Positions 24,963 through 33,147 of a DNA stretch of 64,000 bases are shown here, in pieces (position 1 is the stretch's first letter; each line of letters starts with the position of its first letter). The stretch lies in the NCBI GenBank assembly GCA_024636505.1, contig JAGXGY010000027.1, forward strand, positions 1 through 64,000. Direction: 5' to 3'. The notes beneath the pieces were generated by a model. The model did no database searches and was not told where the DNA came from. It saw nothing but the letters and a program-made list of their open reading frames with translations. This DNA comes from Methylobacter sp. GTDB lineage: Bacteria > Pseudomonadota > Gammaproteobacteria > Methylococcales > Methylomonadaceae. The position numbers were made by a program, and so were the translations under genes.

Positions 24963-25580
24963 TCAAACCCCCGCAATATCCAGCGCCAACTGGTCGAACT
25001 TGCCGTCGCTATTGCGCTCGTAAATCCGCAAATAGGCTTTAGTCCCCACCACTTGCATAGAGTCGCGCAACGCCTGCATAGCCAATTGCCATTGCTCATC
25101 CTGTATATCGTATTGCAACAGCGTATAAATGCGCCCCAGGCTGATTTTGCCTTCCTGGTCGGTTTGAAAGGCATGCTCAACCAAGGCGATAATCTCTACC
25201 CGGCTGCCCTCCGCCCAGCGATGAATACAGTCATCAACCAGTTTCTTTGCGGACTGCAAACGCTCATCGAATATTTTGATTTCCGCTTGGGACACCTTGA
25301 TTTGATAACGTCCGTCGAATGAACACAGCGTGATATTGCCCTTGATGCCGCCCAGCTTGACCTTGTATTTCTCTGCTGACAATTCGGAAAACGCCTGTAT
25401 TTCGCCGAAGGTATCCGCTTTAAATCCGCCCAGCAGCTCGCGCAAATCGGCGACCTTGCCGATAATTTCCATCACCAACTCATTACGGAGCTTATCGATC
25501 TCGCTGACCAGTTGCAGCGGCACCAAGTGGCCTAGGCTGTTTTTTAAATAGCCTGTAGGTATGACTTCTTGTTGAGACAT
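24963..25580 (-). CDS. DUF3164 phage protein
   Basis: A 205-residue protein with GYLKNSLGHLVPLQLVSEIDKLRNELV at the N-terminus and FDGRYQIKVSQAEI in the centre, the blocks of DUF3164, a protein of the early region of Mu-like phages. Molecular role unknown. Confidence 0.8.
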   Translation of the reverse strand: MSQQEVIPTGYLKNSLGHLVPLQLVSEIDKLRNELVMEIIGKVADLRELLGGFKADTFGEIQAFSELSAEKYKVKLGGIKGNITLCSFDGRYQIKVSQAEIKIFDERLQSAKKLVDDCIHRWAEGSRVEIIALVEHAFQTDQEGKISLGRIYTLLQYDIQDEQWQLAMQALRDSMQVVGTKAYLRIYERNSDGKFDQLALDIAGV

Positions 25581-25610
25581 TGTTTTTTTTCCTGTTGTTT
25601 AAAAAAAATG

Positions 25611-25682
25611 TAGGTTGGGCAGCGTCTTTCTGCCCAACGTTTATTGGGTAATGTTGGGCAGAACAGTTTGCCCAACTTACAC
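25611..25682. repeat. REP-type GTAGGTTGGGC repeat inside the phage early operon
   Basis: TGTAGGTTGGGCAG ... CTGCCCAACG, then TGTTGGGCAGAAC ... GCCCAACTTACA: a double inverted repeat. The same family lies at 31961-32038. It occupies the gap between DUF3164 and the gene at 25738. Confidence 0.75.
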
Positions 25683-25737
25683 CGTCACCAAAACCGCATC
25701 GACAGTGACACGGCGATCAGCACCACCGCCAACACCA

Positions 25738-26085
25738 TCAGCCCGTGCATTTGCGCGCCGCCCGGCGATAACCTTGCCCGGGCCAGCGGATCACCTTGGA
25801 GGCGGCCGGTGCTCGCATCGGCTTATGCCAAACGACTTTGACCCCATCGACCACCGCCGCATAGGATTTGTACATCTTGCCGCCTTCCCAGCCTTGGCCG
25901 GTATAGGCCGATGGCAACAGCCGGGTCGCGGCATTAGGTTGGACATGGATCGCCGGTGTCCGTCCAGGCTGAGCATTGATGATAACCAGCCCCAAAAAAT
26001 GCAGTTTGTTAACCACCCGGCTGATGTGTTCGACGGCTTCAGGGTCGTGATGGGTACCGATGAGTTCATAGCTTTTCATTGTCAT
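25738..26085 (-). CDS. Phage early protein of unknown function
   Basis: A 115-residue protein, start MTMKSYELIGTHHDPEAVEHI, with a VHQPNAATRLLP-like central part (actual HVQPNAATRLLP). It starts directly behind the B gene stop. The C-terminus is basic. No family recognised. Confidence 0.55.
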   Translation of the reverse strand: MTMKSYELIGTHHDPEAVEHISRVVNKLHFLGLVIINAQPGRTPAIHVQPNAATRLLPSAYTGQGWEGGKMYKSYAAVVDGVKVVWHKPMRAPAASKVIRWPGQGYRRAARKCTG

Positions 26086-27240
26086 CTACGCCTCCAGAAT
26101 TAAATCATTGGAAATCTTAGGAAACCCCAGCTGCGCCGCCTGATTCATCGCCGCCGTGACCAGATTATTGATCATCAACGGGTACATCAAACTGACCGAC
26201 TCGCGGGTTTTACCGGCCTTGGCGAAGATCAACCGGCCGCGGACGCCATCCAGTGCGTCTTTTTCAAACAGCTCATCAATGCCTTTGCCGACCCGCTCGA
26301 ATTTGAATTTCAGGTATTGATCCAGTTGCGCATCCAGCGGCGGCAGCTCGACCACTTCGCAGCGCTGCACCACTTCCCGCACCTCGGGCGAGCGCTCCGA
26401 CAGCTTGATTTTCAGCTCGGTCTGACCGATCAGCACGATGCTCAGCAGCTTTTTAAAGCCGTCCTCCAGCTCGAAGAAGCGTTTTAAATGCTTGAGGGTG
26501 GCAATGCTCAGCCCGTGCGCCTCTTCGATGATCAAACAATGGTTAAACCCGGCGCGGCGGCTGTCTTTCAATATCCTGTGCAGTTGGCGGCTCTTGGCCT
26601 CCATGGACACGCGGGGTTTTTCCTGCGGGGCCAGGGTCAGGATAATACTGTCGGCAATCGCGCTGGCTTTCAGCGTTTTGCCGCGCACGTCGTTGTCTTC
26701 CATGCCCAATACATACGGCTCGATAATCAGGATCGGCGCGTCCTCGCGGGCGATGCGGTCGTGCAGGTCGCGGCGCAGCGTGGACTTGCCGGAACCGCTT
26801 TCGCCGATCACCGCAATAAAACCGCCGTGCATGGCCGTTGCCCACAGGTATTCCCGCACCCGGCGGATGTCCGGCGAGGTGAACACGTCCGCCGCCTCGT
26901 TGATGTCGTTGCTGAACGGGTCGCGGAAAAGACTAAAGTGCTGTCTCGCCGCTTGTGACAGCGCGGTTTTACGTAGTAACATATCGATACCTTCTTGGTT
27001 GGGGGTGATGGTTGCAGGCGTTGAACCCGCAACCGCTGCAAACATTGCCGCGTCAACGGCAATATCTCGGACGACCAGTGCTTCGGTAATCTTCCCCATC
27101 AGGGTGGTTTTATCCGGGCTGGTCGGCCATTTTTCATGGTTCAACAATTGCGCTACCAAAGCGGGCGACAAGCCGATGTCTCGGGCCAGTTGCGCCTGGC
27201 TGATGCCGTTGCTTAGCAGTCGATTTTTTAGGGCCAGCAT
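26086..27240 (-). CDS. B: Transposition ATPase B (MuB-like)
   Basis: A 384-residue AAA ATPase. The N-terminal helix-turn-helix (about 13-34, ISQAQLARDIGLSPALVAQLLN, given here as its first and last residues I13 to N34) is as in MuB. Walker A GESGSGKST spans 146-154 and Walker B CLIIEEAH spans 235-242. It would select target DNA and stimulate transposase A. It lies downstream of A in the usual order A, small gene, B. Confidence 0.9.
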   Translation of the reverse strand: MLALKNRLLSNGISQAQLARDIGLSPALVAQLLNHEKWPTSPDKTTLMGKITEALVVRDIAVDAAMFAAVAGSTPATITPNQEGIDMLLRKTALSQAARQHFSLFRDPFSNDINEAADVFTSPDIRRVREYLWATAMHGGFIAVIGESGSGKSTLRRDLHDRIAREDAPILIIEPYVLGMEDNDVRGKTLKASAIADSIILTLAPQEKPRVSMEAKSRQLHRILKDSRRAGFNHCLIIEEAHGLSIATLKHLKRFFELEDGFKKLLSIVLIGQTELKIKLSERSPEVREVVQRCEVVELPPLDAQLDQYLKFKFERVGKGIDELFEKDALDGVRGRLIFAKAGKTRESVSLMYPLMINNLVTAAMNQAAQLGFPKISNDLILEA

Positions 27241-27242
27241 GA

Positions 27243-27455
27243 TTAGTGCCTGGCTGCCGATGCCATGGGCATGACATGCGCATCAAAACTACGCCCGGCT
27301 AAAAAATCCTGCAATGCCGCCTCGATGACGCCACCCAGCACTTTTGCGGGGGTGTTATCGTCCGTTTCGCTGGGTCGGGCAAGACGCATTACCTGCACGC
27401 TGATGCGTGATGTTGCGGTGTCTTCGTCTTCGATAATGATGATTGTTTTAGCCAT
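27243..27455 (-). CDS. Small phage protein between transposase A and B
   Basis: A 70-residue protein beginning MAKTIIIIEDEDTATSRISVQV, probably a beta-strand-rich N-terminus. Gap of 2 bp to B. Function unknown. Confidence 0.6.
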   Translation of the reverse strand: MAKTIIIIEDEDTATSRISVQVMRLARPSETDDNTPAKVLGGVIEAALQDFLAGRSFDAHVMPMASAARH

Positions 27456-27488
27456 TGGCGTTACCTCTGTTGGTTGGTGTTATTGTTA

Positions 27489-29252
27489 TTAAATCGCTCT
27501 TAATTGCGCGCGCCCGGTCGCGGCTCTACCCACTGCCAGATCCGCCAGCACCTGCTCCAAATCCTCCTCGGACGCCCCTTCGGGAAACCGCGACTGCACA
27601 TCCGCCAGCAACTCCGGCCGGTAATCGCTACCCAAGCGCCCCAGCAGCCATTTAGCCGCCTGCACCGGGCTCAACTTCAACAGCTCAACAGTCGGGGCAT
27701 TAACAGCCAAAGCCGTGCCGCGCTTGGGCATAAACGTTGCCAGCGCCTGTTTGGAGGCCAGCAGCGGGTCGATCTTGCCGTCAAACGGCACATAATGTTT
27801 GTTGCCGCGCTTCTTCTCGGTTGCCGCCAGGGTGTCGGTACCGGCGGCCAGTTGATGGACGCGCTTGCGGTTGGTATCGGCTATGGTGTCCGGCTTGGCC
27901 TTATGTTCCTCGCCGATTACCGCCGCGCTCTCCCTGAAGCCCAGTGCGTTGGCTTTATCCTCATACAGCGCAATATGCTGCTCCTGGCCGTCTTCGCCCC
28001 AGATCACAGCCATCGCGGTATCGACCATAAACGGATGCCAATGCACGTACACGTCGCCTTTCACATACACGCCGGGCACATGATCGACTTTCCAGGTCCG
28101 GTTTTTAAACGAGATGGTTAAGTCGCCGCGTACCTGGCGTTTGATCGGCTCATCGGTTGCCAAACTCAGCAACACCTCGGCGCTGGGCGTAATGCGCAAT
28201 TGCTCGGCAGTGATGGTCAGCCACACCGCAAAGCGGGTGCGTTTGGTCCGGCTGTGCTCTTTGGTGGCGTTCCACCACAGTTGATAGGTTTCCGCCAGCG
28301 CATTCAGCCCGTTAAAGTCGGTCGGGCGTTTTTTCATGAAGCGCAGCGCCTGCTCAAATGAGGTTTCCACCAAATGGTTGCCCTTTTCGACGCTGCCCTT
28401 GGCCCGTGGATTGCGCCGCTTGTTGACGATCAGCTCAATGCCCATCCTAGTGCAAAACCGCCGCACCAGACCGCCGCTAGTCGCGCCCGGATCGACCATC
28501 ACGATCATCGGCGCACCGTGGAACGGATCGTTACCGGACTTTGGCGCCATCGCCCAGGCCAAAAACCGCACCGTATGCTCGCCTGATTCGGCATGCGGGT
28601 AATAGCGGTACCGGATTACCCCGCTGGCATGGTCGCTGACGACGTAACGAATCACCCGAAACTGCTCAATCGCTTTCAGATTTTGCGGCTTGTTTTTGTA
28701 ATGCACCGCGTCGTCCAGCTCCACCAGTTCCGCGCCGCCGTCCGGCAGGTAATAAATCACGCACACCGAGCCGTCCACCTGCCACACATGATTAGGGTGC
28801 AGCGATTGCAGATTGGTGTGCGGCGTCGCCTGGCGCAATTGCTCGGGGTGCAAGGTGTGGACCCGCAGGCCGTTGGCAATCGCCGAGTCCGACAGCGGCA
28901 CCAGTTCCCCGGTCGCCGCGTCCAGCGTAGCGGCGGTAATTAGCCCGTTATCTCGTAGCACTTGAATCGCCTCCTTAACCGGCGTGATCTTGCGATTGTT
29001 CTTGCGGTAGCCTTCCAGGCAATAGGCCGACACCACATCGGCATCGGCGGCGCTCAGCGCCACTACCCCGGCATCGGAACGCCTTTTGCGCGGCTTGCCG
29101 ACCGCGACTTTTTTTAAATGCCGCAACAAGGTGCTTCGGTTCTTGCCCAGCTCCTGGCAGGCGCGCCGGTAGATCGATTCCTTCTCGCCGTGGCCAGCCG
29201 CCGCCACGGCGTCGGCAATGCCCACCAGTTGTTGTATGTAGGCGGGATGCAT
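27489..29252 (-). CDS. A: Mu-type DDE transposase (transposase A)
   Basis: A 587-residue transposase. The N-terminal helix-turn-helix is GKNRSTLLRHLKKV. The catalytic core carries D160 (VWQVDGSV), D254 (IVMVDPGATS) and E289 (KGSVEKGNH). The Mu-type C-terminal beta-barrel follows (PIKRQVRGDLTISFKNRTW). It integrates and replicates the phage. It reads away from the plus-strand structural genes, which is opposite to the canonical Mu layout relative to those genes. Confidence 0.93.
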   Translation of the reverse strand: MHPAYIQQLVGIADAVAAAGHGEKESIYRRACQELGKNRSTLLRHLKKVAVGKPRKRRSDAGVVALSAADADVVSAYCLEGYRKNNRKITPVKEAIQVLRDNGLITAATLDAATGELVPLSDSAIANGLRVHTLHPEQLRQATPHTNLQSLHPNHVWQVDGSVCVIYYLPDGGAELVELDDAVHYKNKPQNLKAIEQFRVIRYVVSDHASGVIRYRYYPHAESGEHTVRFLAWAMAPKSGNDPFHGAPMIVMVDPGATSGGLVRRFCTRMGIELIVNKRRNPRAKGSVEKGNHLVETSFEQALRFMKKRPTDFNGLNALAETYQLWWNATKEHSRTKRTRFAVWLTITAEQLRITPSAEVLLSLATDEPIKRQVRGDLTISFKNRTWKVDHVPGVYVKGDVYVHWHPFMVDTAMAVIWGEDGQEQHIALYEDKANALGFRESAAVIGEEHKAKPDTIADTNRKRVHQLAAGTDTLAATEKKRGNKHYVPFDGKIDPLLASKQALATFMPKRGTALAVNAPTVELLKLSPVQAAKWLLGRLGSDYRPELLADVQSRFPEGASEEDLEQVLADLAVGRAATGRAQLRAI

Positions 29253-29254
29253 GG

Positions 29255-30244
29255 TTATGCCTCGTCTTGCTGTTCTTGCGTCGCCATAAACGCTTCAAAC
29301 GCCTTAGCCTCGGCCCTGCCGGGCTCGTCTGCCGCCTGCTCGGCGTCAAGGATTGGCACAAAGCCCATATTGTCGGCGACGCCGTAAGCCGCAGTGATGA
29401 TCAAGCCGACTGCCTGCCGCGCAGCCAGCTCGATATGCTTGGGCGGCTGGCCTTCGAATACCCGGTACAGCTTGGCGATCTCGCTGTTCAGCGTGGCGGT
29501 GACTTTTACCGTCAGTTCGCGGCTATATTCCTGCAAGCGCGAGAGCTGGAATTCGCCGGGCATCTGCACTTCGTCGATAGTTGTTCGCTTTTCCGCCTCC
29601 AATACCTGGATGCGGTTGGTTTTTTTCGTTAGGGATTCGTTGTATTCGCTGATGACCGTGTCTTTCGCAATCAAATCCCCGGTTAATAATTCGACCTGTT
29701 TGGCTGAGGCTTCCTTTTCGCGGAAATGTTTGGCGGCCAGCTGCTGCATCAGGTCAAGTGCTTTATCCAGGTCTTCGGACTCAATCGCCTGAGCGATAAT
29801 TAGGCGGTCGTCAGATGGCAGGGCTTTTAAGGCGTTATAGTCGCGTTGGCGAAAACCCAAGCGTTCTGCCTGCTCATACAGATTCGAGCCCAGCAGATTG
29901 TGGTTGCTCATCAGCTCCATAGTTCTTCTGTAAGATTTTCCAAGGAATGCGGTGCAGAACTCTGGAAAATCTGCGACCTGTCGCAAATTTCCAGCGTCGT
30001 CTTTGTAGGGCAATCCTTTGTATTGCTTGCTTTCACGGATATTTATTGCTGTTTCGGCGATCAATTTATCTGCGACGGTCGCAAAAAAGTCGGCAGCCTC
30101 AATTCGGCCCAACGATTTGAGTACATCAACGCTGGCTATTACCGCTGCATTAGCAATAGACATCTGATTGCCAGCCTCAACGAGTTGCTGCACATTGTTT
30201 TCCTGCGCCGGTGTTAGCGCTGTGCCAGTAGATTTATCGGTCAT
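29255..30244 (-). CDS. Phage early protein with coiled coil, upstream of transposase
   Basis: A 329-residue protein. It has an N-terminal helical part, a middle segment with DFPEFCTAFLGKSYRRTMEL, and a coiled coil around 190-225 (EKEASAKQVELLTGD...). The last 30 residues are acidic. Mu-like phages of the BcepMu type carry comparable proteins before transposase; I cannot name its function. Confidence 0.6.
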   Translation of the reverse strand: MTDKSTGTALTPAQENNVQQLVEAGNQMSIANAAVIASVDVLKSLGRIEAADFFATVADKLIAETAINIRESKQYKGLPYKDDAGNLRQVADFPEFCTAFLGKSYRRTMELMSNHNLLGSNLYEQAERLGFRQRDYNALKALPSDDRLIIAQAIESEDLDKALDLMQQLAAKHFREKEASAKQVELLTGDLIAKDTVISEYNESLTKKTNRIQVLEAEKRTTIDEVQMPGEFQLSRLQEYSRELTVKVTATLNSEIAKLYRVFEGQPPKHIELAARQAVGLIITAAYGVADNMGFVPILDAEQAADEPGRAEAKAFEAFMATQEQQDEA

Positions 30245-30246
30245 GT

Positions 30247-30564
30247 TTATGTCCTGTTGATGCGTTGATTAAGTTCCGCCAGTTGTTTTTCGGCGGTGTT
30301 GAGTGAGTGCAGTATCTGCACGGCATGCCGCGCAAACCGCTCGCTCGGCCTGATTCGCCCGGTCTCCTGGATGCGCTCGGCAAACCCCGCCTGTTCCAGC
30401 GTGTTGACATAGCGGGTGATGTCGGTGCCGCTAAACCCAGTCGCCTCAATCAATTCCTTGGGGCTAAAGCCGTGCGCGAAGTTGCGCAGCAGTACATCCA
30501 GCACCGCCAGCACTTTGATCGCGCTTTTAATGTCCGAGCTTTTTTCCTTGATGGTGGTTTTCAT
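30247..30564 (-). CDS. IclR-like winged-helix regulator
   Basis: A 105-residue protein whose N-terminal 70 residues resemble the IclR DNA-binding domain (AIKVLAVLDVLLRNF..., FSPKELIEATGFSGTDITRY, LEQAGFAERI). The effector domain is missing. The start at 30564 overlaps the stop of the small upstream gene (ATGA), so longer upstream starts are rejected. Confidence 0.7.
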   Translation of the reverse strand: MKTTIKEKSSDIKSAIKVLAVLDVLLRNFAHGFSPKELIEATGFSGTDITRYVNTLEQAGFAERIQETGRIRPSERFARHAVQILHSLNTAEKQLAELNQRINRT

Positions 30565-30716
30565 TTCGCCACCCGCTGCATATAGTGCTCGTGCCAGTTG
30601 ACGTGGGGCCATTCCGCTCTGGGAGGCTGTTTAGGTAACGCCTGGATTTTGCGGCGAGCGGCTAACTGCTTGGCTCGGGCGGCTTCCAGAGGGGTTAGGT
30701 TGCTTGGTTGGGGCAT
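30561..30716 (-). CDS. 51-residue basic phage protein
   Basis: MPQPSNLTPLEAARAKQLAA..., C-terminus WHEHYMQRVAK. AGAGGAAC lies before the ATG and its stop overlaps the next gene. It is the first gene after the operator-like region at 30748. Function unknown. Confidence 0.55.
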   Translation of the reverse strand: MPQPSNLTPLEAARAKQLAARRKIQALPKQPPRAEWPHVNWHEHYMQRVAK

Positions 30717-30747
30717 GATCGTTCCTCTTTTAGGTAGTTTTGCTTAG

Positions 30748-30776
30748 GTATTAATACGTACGTTGTTTTACGTAGG
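30748..30776. promoter_or_regulatory. Operator-like palindromes upstream of the early operon
   Basis: A perfect 10-bp palindrome GTATTAATAC (30748-30757) is followed by ACGT repeats and TTTTACGTAGG (30766-30776). The latter occurs in inverse orientation as CCTACGTAAAA at 32047. A repressor site shared by the two early control regions is possible. Confidence 0.4.
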
Positions 30777-30811
30777 CAGTTGCGCGTATGGCGACATGCC
30801 TATACAGGCTG

Positions 30812-31045
30812 TTATTTTTGGTCGGGAAGATCCGGCTTATCAGCCGATTTAAAAATATATTTCATGGCGACGGCGTAAGTGTCTCCCCAGAATTTCGCCT
30901 GGTCTTCAGGACTGATCAGGCTGGGCATAAAAAAACTAACGCCGCCGGTAGGGTGACTCAGCATCGTAATCATGAGCCGATGAGCATCGCTGGGGTTTTG
31001 TTCGCAAAATGCGGCAAAAAAATCTTTAGCGTTTATGCGTTTCAT
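30812..31045 (-). CDS. Small phage protein of unknown function
   Basis: A 77-residue protein, start MKRINAKDFFAAFCEQNPSD, preceded by AGGAG. It ends KSADKPDLPDQK. It lies 10 bp after Rha. No family recognised. Confidence 0.6.
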   Translation of the reverse strand: MKRINAKDFFAAFCEQNPSDAHRLMITMLSHPTGGVSFFMPSLISPEDQAKFWGDTYAVAMKYIFKSADKPDLPDQK

Positions 31046-31055
31046 GGGGAGGCTC

Positions 31056-31592
31056 CTAGTTATGCAGCAAGCCAGCATCACGCATACGGCGCTTGTTGGC
31101 GGTGATGGTATCGGGCGAACGGTGTCCGGTTAGTGCGCAAGTTTGACGGCGCGACAGGCCGTTATCATGGGCTTGCTCAATGGTCAGCCAATGTCGGCGC
31201 AGATAGCCCAGCGCATTGGCTCGGCGTTCAACGCGGGCTTTGAGGGCGGTTTCCATGCTGCGGAATGCGGTCAGGAAATCGATCTTCCATTGCAAGGCTT
31301 GCTTGCCGGTGAAACCCATCGCCAACAGGGCAAAACCGTCATGGGTCATCTTGTACATGAGGCGCGGCTTTTTTTGCTCGTCAAGATATTTCGCGGGCGC
31401 AAAATTGCGCTCGCTAAACTCTTTGTCGGGGCATTCGGTAATCAGTTTATTGATGGTTTTGAGGACATCTTTATGTTGCTTTCGAAAATGCTCAGCTACC
31501 TTGAGCGAGGTGGTAAATGTATGACCGTCGACTATATCGACCAGCAGGGTTTCCGGGAACAGGTCGGTGTTTTTGGTTGGGGTGATTGGCAT
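31056..31592 (-). CDS. rha: Rha-family phage regulatory protein
   Basis: A 178-residue protein with the Rha core: TSLKVAEHFRKQHKDVLKTI, then ERNFAPAKY, MTHDGFALLAMGFTGKQALQ. The C-terminus adds a helix-turn-helix-like region (LSRRQTCALTGHRSPDTITA). Rha proteins of lambdoid phages interfere with growth in some hosts and act in regulation. The AGGAG site is 7 bases upstream. Confidence 0.85.
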   Translation of the reverse strand: MPITPTKNTDLFPETLLVDIVDGHTFTTSLKVAEHFRKQHKDVLKTINKLITECPDKEFSERNFAPAKYLDEQKKPRLMYKMTHDGFALLAMGFTGKQALQWKIDFLTAFRSMETALKARVERRANALGYLRRHWLTIEQAHDNGLSRRQTCALTGHRSPDTITANKRRMRDAGLLHN

Positions 31593-31601
31593 GATGATCT
31601 C

Positions 31602-31739
31602 CTAAGCTGCTTGTTCGGGCTGCTTGTCGTAGCGGTTGGGCCATAGCTCTGCAAGCGACAGGCCGGTTTTAGATGCAATCAAATCAGCGGTGCGTCTTGA
31701 TGTGCTGCAATGCCAACAGGAGATTATGACGGCGTTTTT
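31602..31739 (-). pseudogene. Possible remnant of a Ner/Nlp-like regulator
   Basis: The open frame ends TADLIASKTGLSLAELWPNRY plus a short tail, resembling the IIAxALxxxPxxIWPSRY end of Ner proteins, which sit at this place in Mu. There is no start codon: a stop lies in a run of seven A residues just upstream. Decay, a homopolymer sequencing error, or chance are all possible. Confidence 0.3.
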
Positions 31740-31923
31740 TTATGCCGTAATAGCAACCCACCCAGCGCCCGGACAACTGAAGCAAAATTTTTCCGAAGGC
31801 AGCGAGCGAATAATAGCCAACAACATGACCAAGTCGCTTCCTGATGATTGGATTCGGCAAGCAATTGTCTACCGCGATATGCTAATGCATGGGATTGATC
31901 ACAAAATTGCTCAAAGCTCTTAA
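31726..31923 (+). CDS. Small plus-strand phage gene divergent from rha
   Basis: A 65-residue product, MTAFFYAVIATHPAPGQLKQ..., ending HGIDHKIAQSS. AACAGGAGATT gives a near-ideal ribosome site. The opposite strand also has an open frame (from 31933) with a ribosome site, but its product looks less protein-like. This is the first plus-strand gene. Confidence 0.5.
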   Translation: MTAFFYAVIATHPAPGQLKQNFSEGSERIIANNMTKSLPDDWIRQAIVYRDMLMHGIDHKIAQSS

Positions 31924-31960
31924 AATGGGGCATGGGTATCTCCTAAAGAAATATTGTAGT

Positions 31961-32038
31961 CGTAGGTTGGGCTAAGGTACGAAGCCCAACACATGGACGC
32001 TAAAAATGTTGGGCTTTCTTGCGTCAACCCAACCTACG
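31961..32038. repeat. REP-type CGTAGGTTGGG repeat
   Basis: Terminal arms CGTAGGTTGGG/CCCAACCTACG, with an inner GAAGCCCAAC/GTTGGGCTTTC pair. Same family as the copy at 25611. It sits at the switch point between the minus and plus gene blocks. Confidence 0.8.
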
Positions 32039-32046
32039 TATCCTTA

Positions 32047-32057
32047 CCTACGTAAAA
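32047..32057 (+). promoter_or_regulatory. Operator-like CCTACGTAAAA
   Basis: The same 11-mer occurs inverted at 30766-30776 upstream of the early operon, here followed by ACGCGTAC. Candidate regulator site; no factor assigned. Confidence 0.35.
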
Positions 32058-32172
32058 ACGCGTACAGCCGCAAAAACGGCCTTTACGCCAACTCTCACAT
32101 CATTAAGCGCCAAAAATACCCGCCAGCGCGTTTATAAACGCCCGTAACAATCATTTAAGTGGGTTGCGCGGG

Positions 32173-32236
32173 TTGTATTTTGCTATAGTGTAAACACTCC
32201 CCAGTAAACACCCCTTCCGAAGCACTTCGGATACCC
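32173..32236 (+). promoter_or_regulatory. Late-promoter-like region before the hybrid gene
   Basis: TTGTATTTTGCTA (32173-32185, followed by TAGTG) also occurs at 35366-35378 before the protease gene. Then TTCCGAAG-ca-CTTCGGAT, a palindrome shared with 21994 and 58171, ends 23 bp before the start codon. I read this as a phage late control region. Confidence 0.45.
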
Positions 32237-32258
32237 GCCCACCTTGTGGCTGTCTATC

Positions 32259-33143
32259 ATGCAGCCCATGAACAAAAAACAGCCTCTTAAATCTAATCAG
32301 CTATCTGCCCATATCGGTATCGCCGCCTGTACGTTCGCGCTCGGCGCTTCCGTTGATGGTTCAATGCAATTATTGACCGATCCTGATTTTTTAAAGATTT
32401 ATCCGAATTGGAAGTATATCCACAACGATACCGTAGCCCACCCGCGCCCGCTGCATCAAAGCTGGAACGGTACAGTGTTGCCGCATGATGATCCGTGGTG
32501 GGATACCCATTTTACGCCTAACGGTTATGGTTGCCGATGCCGCATTGCCTCCGCCGATCCCGGCGAGTACAAAGGCCATCCAGCCCCGGATGACGGCACT
32601 TACGAAAAAATAGACCGCAACGGCGAAGTGCATACCCTGCCCAAGGGCGTGGATTACGGCTTTAACTATGCGCCGGGCAAAAGCAATCTGGTCAAGGCGG
32701 TCGAGATTCAACAGCAAAAGCAGGAAGCGCTGCCGTGGCAATTGGCCCGCGCCAATGTCAAGGATCTGGTTAATGGCTCTATTTTTACAGACTTCTTTGC
32801 CGGGAAACTGCGCGGGGAATTCCCCATTGCGGTGCTGCCTGCGGCCGATCAGGCCTTGTTAGGCTCGGAGACGGCGACGGTATTGCTGTCGCAGCATTCC
32901 TTGGCCGCGCACTTGGTCGCCCATCCAGAAATCGGCTTAACGGATTATTTGAACGTTCAGGAGATTCTGGAAACCGGCGAGGTTTACCGTCAAGGCGAGG
33001 AGCGTCTGGTTTATCTGACGATTGGTGACATTGTTTATCGGGCGGCCTTAAAGCGCACCGCAGATGGCAAGAAGAATTACTTTTTGACGCTGTTTAAGAA
33101 CCAGGAAGGCAGCAGGCCAAAGCAAACGGACAGGATCAGATAA
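32259..33143 (+). CDS. Hybrid: protease-type leader, Mu F-like centre, C-terminal putative PBECR nuclease domain
   Basis: A 294-residue protein. Residues 1-40 (MQPMNKKQPLK..., GIAACTFALGASVDGSMQLL) match the start of the head protease at 35539. Residues about 45-145 match the centre of F (HNDTVAHPRPLHQSWNGTV, DDPWWDTHFTPNGYGCRCR, DYGFNYAPG). The last 140 residues are new; their end (YLTIGDIVYRAALKRTADG, KKNYFLTLF) resembles barnase/EndoU/RelE-like nuclease domains attached to phage F proteins. The F N-terminus is missing. Start choice: ATG 32259 or 32268. Confidence 0.65.
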   Translation: MQPMNKKQPLKSNQLSAHIGIAACTFALGASVDGSMQLLTDPDFLKIYPNWKYIHNDTVAHPRPLHQSWNGTVLPHDDPWWDTHFTPNGYGCRCRIASADPGEYKGHPAPDDGTYEKIDRNGEVHTLPKGVDYGFNYAPGKSNLVKAVEIQQQKQEALPWQLARANVKDLVNGSIFTDFFAGKLRGEFPIAVLPAADQALLGSETATVLLSQHSLAAHLVAHPEIGLTDYLNVQEILETGEVYRQGEERLVYLTIGDIVYRAALKRTADGKKNYFLTLFKNQEGSRPKQTDRIR

Positions 33144-33147
33144 GGGC

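Noticed and set aside
26438-27274. 278-codon plus-strand frame opposite the B gene
   Set aside because: Antisense to a clear MuB-like ATPase; composition is that of a reverse-strand shadow.
31724-31933. 69-codon minus-strand frame with a good AGGAG site
   Set aside because: Product is Cys/Trp/Leu-rich without family resemblance and overlaps the plus-strand gene at 31726 completely; a real but unknown gene cannot be excluded.
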